Shown here one piece after another: positions 6,840-8,516 of a DNA stretch of 8,516 nucleotides. Within the stretch, counting starts at the first letter, position 1; each line of letters starts with the position of its first letter. Below the pieces are notes generated by a model. It had not been told where the DNA came from. It saw only the letters and a program-made list of their open reading frames with translations, and ran no database searches. The position numbers and the translations under genes are program-made. The DNA is from Deltaproteobacteria bacterium (GTDB lineage: Bacteria > Desulfobacterota > GWC2-55-46 > S146-73), in the NCBI GenBank assembly GCA_015492355.1, contig WGFF01000015.1, positions 1 to 8,516 on the forward strand, written 5' to 3'.

Positions 6840-6952
6840 ACAGAGCCTCCCGAGGTTATGATTCCGTGGATAATTTCTTTCTTACTTAAGGTGTATATCC
6901 CCTGAAGCCCCATCTTACCAGAACAGGATACTGTCATCCGCAGGTAGCGCAT
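6836..6952 (-). CDS. Possible small ORF filling the gap between two operon genes (38 aa)
   Basis: An open frame begins at ATG 6952, three bases after the TGA of the FlgT-like gene, and ends at TGA 6838-6836, overlapping the ATG of the GNA1162-like gene as ATGA. It thus fills the gap exactly. The peptide begins MRYLRMTVSC and ends IIHGIITSGGSV; it has no signal peptide or recognisable domain. There is no Shine-Dalgarno before its ATG, so translation would rely on coupling to the upstream stop. In 116 bases such a frame can arise by chance, and the strong GGGAGG of the next gene falls inside it. If not coding, the gap holds nothing else that I can identify. Confidence 0.25.
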   Translation of the reverse strand: MRYLRMTVSCSGKMGLQGIYTLSKKEIIHGIITSGGSV

Positions 6953-6955
6953 TTT

Positions 6956-8143
6956 TCAAAATCTTATATCTATGGTGTTTACGGTTGTACCGGTTACATC
7001 AAGGGGTATCTCCTCTATTCTTGCGATATCATCAGCCAGCCTCTGTGCGGTTACACTGGCTTCCACATCGAGCACTGCCTCACCGCCCTCGAACTTCCTC
7101 TGGTAGACCTCCTCCACACCCCTTATACGGGTCTTGAGTATGTTCTTGAAACGGGAGAGGGTTTTGTAGCTTGTAATGCCCCTTATGGTTATCTTTATTA
7201 TGTCCGTACCAGAAGACCATTTTGCCAGTATCTTTTCCACCATCTTCTCACCGAGGTCCTTTGCTGCCCTTTCGAGCGCCTTTGTACCACCTGTAACCTC
7301 TGACACATGCCTTGCCACACCGTGTCCCCGTCCTGACGCAAGCACCCTTCCATCATCAACCCTTATGGCATGGGCTGTTACATCCGCCAGATACGAGCCG
7401 ACCGAACTTCCGGGTGTGCGCGGACCTTCCTTTGCAAAAGCCTTGCCCCTTATTACAATGTCCGCATTGAGCTTGCGTGCTATGCTCCGTGCACCATCAT
7501 CGGTGAGGTCTGCGACCCTGAAGGCATTGGATATCTCTATCCTCTCCTGGCTCCCGATAATATCGACCACGTTAAAACCCTTTTCAAGGAAGATATCCTT
7601 CAGGGTTGTCTCTGTCACACTCAGGTCGTAACTCTCTCCCACGAACTCACTCTTGCCACCTCCCCACCATGACCACCAGAAGATATAGTACTTCTGCCCT
7701 ATGTTCTGTTCGGCTATCATGAAAAGCACCCGTGGTTTTTCCACCTTCTTGTGCAGGAGCCCTATGGCATCGAGGTCGTCCTTGAGAGACCCCATGGCGA
7801 CAGTTGCACGTACAACCACTTGATAGAGGTTGTCTGCCTTGGATTCACTCAGCACCTTGTAGTTCTTTATGTAACCACGGGTCTTTGTATATATGTTATC
7901 GCTCAATACCTGGAAATTCTCCACCATGGTCTCGGACGATACAAGGGTGCCGACCGCCTGTTCCACCGCCTTCCTCAGGGCATCCCTTATTGCATCGTCC
8001 CTTGCAAGGGCTGTATTGTTGTCCACCACAATCCCCACACCCTTTGCCTCCACAGTATGCACAGACTCATCCTGGGCATATACATGGGGGATCAGGAATA
8101 AAAGGTACAAAAAGGTTAGAAGAAACCTCACATGTGCTCCCAT
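6956..8143 (-). CDS. FlgT-like exported protein (N and middle domains)
   Basis: This is a 395-residue periplasmic protein with a signal peptide cleaved after VYA (Ala23) and no lipobox. Residues 27-118 match the N-terminal domain of flagellar FlgT: VEAKGVGIVVDNN, a long helix LARDDAIRDALRKAVEQAVG (46-65), the conserved YIKNYKVLSES (91-101), and LYQVVVRATVAMGSL. Residues 135-310 are a TolB/CsgG-type alpha/beta middle domain (RVLFMIAEQ, TTLKDIFLEKGFNVVD, ARKLNADIVIRGKA, VTAHAIRVDDGRVLASG). The last 80 residues (315-395) are a small alpha/beta domain rich in strands (IIKITIRGIT, AVLDVEASVT) and do not look like the beta-barrel C domain of Vibrio FlgT. A Trp-rich insert (FWWSWWGGG, 155-163) is unusual. 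ATG 8143 has GGAGG six bases upstream. It is the first gene after the promoter at 8173-8201. In Vibrio, FlgT with FlgP and FlgO forms the H-ring; no other flagellar gene is seen here. Confidence 0.75.
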   Translation of the reverse strand: MGAHVRFLLTFLYLLFLIPHVYAQDESVHTVEAKGVGIVVDNNTALARDDAIRDALRKAVEQAVGTLVSSETMVENFQVLSDNIYTKTRGYIKNYKVLSESKADNLYQVVVRATVAMGSLKDDLDAIGLLHKKVEKPRVLFMIAEQNIGQKYYIFWWSWWGGGKSEFVGESYDLSVTETTLKDIFLEKGFNVVDIIGSQERIEISNAFRVADLTDDGARSIARKLNADIVIRGKAFAKEGPRTPGSSVGSYLADVTAHAIRVDDGRVLASGRGHGVARHVSEVTGGTKALERAAKDLGEKMVEKILAKWSSGTDIIKITIRGITSYKTLSRFKNILKTRIRGVEEVYQRKFEGGEAVLDVEASVTAQRLADDIARIEEIPLDVTGTTVNTIDIRF

Positions 8144-8172
8144 ACCCTGCCTCCAGAAAAAAACTTTTTGTG

Positions 8173-8201
8173 ATTTTAACCCATTTTAAGGATTTTGTCT
8201 A
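8173..8201 (-). promoter_or_regulatory. Sigma70-like promoter of the gene run
   Basis: On the minus strand TAGACA (8196-8201) and TAAAAT (8173-8178) are separated by exactly 17 bases; each matches five of six consensus positions. The surroundings are A+T-rich compared with the rest of the window. A start near 8166 gives a leader of about 22 bases carrying the GGAGG of the FlgT-like gene. It is the best promoter candidate in the window, and the large co-directional run starts right behind it. No sigma28 or sigma54 flagellar promoter motif is visible, so flagellar-class regulation is not supported. Confidence 0.6.
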
Positions 8202-8516
8202 ATGTTTTGATTAATGTTTCGGTATCCAGGTCACCAACTTCTAAGGATAGACTGGATGGATGTGAGGGCTACCCTGTCAGCCCTCTTCCCTTCTGCTTGA
8301 GGCACTGTTTTAAAGGAGAAGGGATGCCCTTTGGAATACCCATTTTTATGGATGGATGTATGGTGGTCTTGTGGGGTGAAAACCCATTAAGGATGTGAAA
8401 CCCCACCTTGCAGGTGAATGGTCTACAAGGGTCTGTTTGTGTTCGATAGAGATTTTTTACTAAGGTTATAACTCGATGGATAAGGACATGTAGTTTCCTC
8501 AGCGCTCCCTTAAGGG
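8202..8516. other. Upstream region without a convincing gene; inverted and direct repeats
   Basis: I see no supportable gene in these 315 bases. It holds a perfect 7-bp inverted repeat GAGGGCT/AGCCCTC (8264-8270 and 8279-8285), a second one GTGGGGT/ACCCCAC (8371-8377 and 8400-8406), an 11-bp direct repeat TGGATGGATGT (8253-8263 and 8349-8359), and the palindrome CCCTTAAGGG at the very edge (8507-8516). A minus-strand frame is open from the edge (8514) to a stop at 8269-8271, but its translation is very basic with almost no acidic residues and reads like non-coding sequence. The stems may mark the 3' end of a neighbouring gene beyond the edge or a mobile-element remnant. No known riboswitch or tRNA pattern was recognised. 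Confidence 0.4.
8264..8285. terminator. Possible weak terminator stem upstream of the run
   Basis: GAGGGCT and AGCCCTC form a perfect 7-bp stem with an 8-base loop. On the plus strand it is followed by TTCCCTTCTGCTT, only partly T-rich; on the minus strand no T-run follows. It could be a poor terminator for plus-strand transcription or simply a structured element, so the direction is unresolved. Confidence 0.25.

Noticed and set aside
350..6943. Shared 10-mer CTGCGGATGA in two gaps (350-359 plus strand, 6934-6943 minus strand)
   Set aside because: Matches of ten bases are expected by chance in a window of this size, and the flanks do not extend the match.
459..8143. Reading the run as a curli operon or a standard flagellar operon
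   Set aside because: No curlin, CsgE/F, hook, rod, basal body or flagellin gene is present, and no sigma28 or sigma54 promoter was found; only ring-type accessory domains match.
8195..8398. 67-codon plus-strand ORF upstream of the FlgT-like gene
   Set aside because: Its start overlaps the promoter region, it has no Shine-Dalgarno, and the peptide (many Cys, Pro, Gly, Met without pattern) resembles no family; it also runs through both inverted repeats.
8269..8514. 81 open codons on the minus strand entering from the right edge
   Set aside because: It could be the tail of an upstream gene, but the translation is strongly basic with a single acidic residue and no recognisable motif; a frame this long arises by chance often enough.
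1..8516. CRISPR arrays, tRNA or rRNA genes, insertion sequences
   Set aside because: No regularly spaced repeats, no tRNA cloverleaf in the gaps, and no transposase-like frame or paired terminal repeats were seen.

Overview
The window carries one run of co-directional genes, all on the minus strand, so transcription goes from right to left. Every protein but the last two has an export signal for the periplasm or outer membrane (three lipoproteins, three Sec-signal proteins), and the last two form a Mla-type ABC transporter. This points to a diderm (Gram-negative-type) bacterium. G+C is near half, Ile ATA and Arg AGG codons are frequent, and Shine-Dalgarno sequences are strong AGGAGG. These traits, with a lipoprotein carrying SLH-like sequence, would fit a deep-branching, possibly thermophilic or anaerobic lineage (Nitrospirota- or Desulfobacterota-like). 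That placement is a weak inference.

Layout in transcription order: (0) 8202-8516, a leader region without a convincing gene but with two perfect inverted repeats and a direct repeat; (1) a sigma70-like promoter at 8173-8201; (2) 8143-6956, a FlgT-like periplasmic protein; (3) 6952-6836, a possible 38-codon ORF; (4) 6839-5415, a lipoprotein fusing a GNA1162/DUF799-like domain to a DUF4412-like domain; (5) 5267-4296, a CsgG-like lipoprotein with a FlgT-C-like tail; (6) 4284-3064, a lipoprotein with TPR-like helices and an SLH-like C-terminal half; (7) 3047-2193, an exported LPP20/FlgP-like protein; (8) 2087-1326, a small outer-membrane beta-barrel; (9) 1313-459, an MlaE-family permease; (10) 313 to the left edge, the N-terminal part of its MlaF-type ATPase.

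Genes 2-7 combine two known themes. One is the CsgG / small helical lipoprotein / GNA1162 lipoprotein trio known from Neisseria and other Proteobacteria. The other is the FlgP-FlgT pair that builds the H-ring around the outer-membrane end of the Vibrio flagellum. FlgT-type domains appear to be divided between two polypeptides here. The likely product is an outer-membrane-anchored ring or pore complex on the periplasmic face. No flagellin, hook or curli gene is visible, so its cargo or partner is unknown. The barrel and Mla genes that follow suggest a link to outer-membrane lipid homeostasis, but shared transcription is only inferred.

Translation signals weaken along the run. Genes 2 and 4-7 have ATG with a good Shine-Dalgarno, gene 8 has GTG with a good one, gene 9 has TTG or GTG with a poor one, and gene 10 has ATG with none, preceded by a TATAAT box that could give a leaderless transcript.
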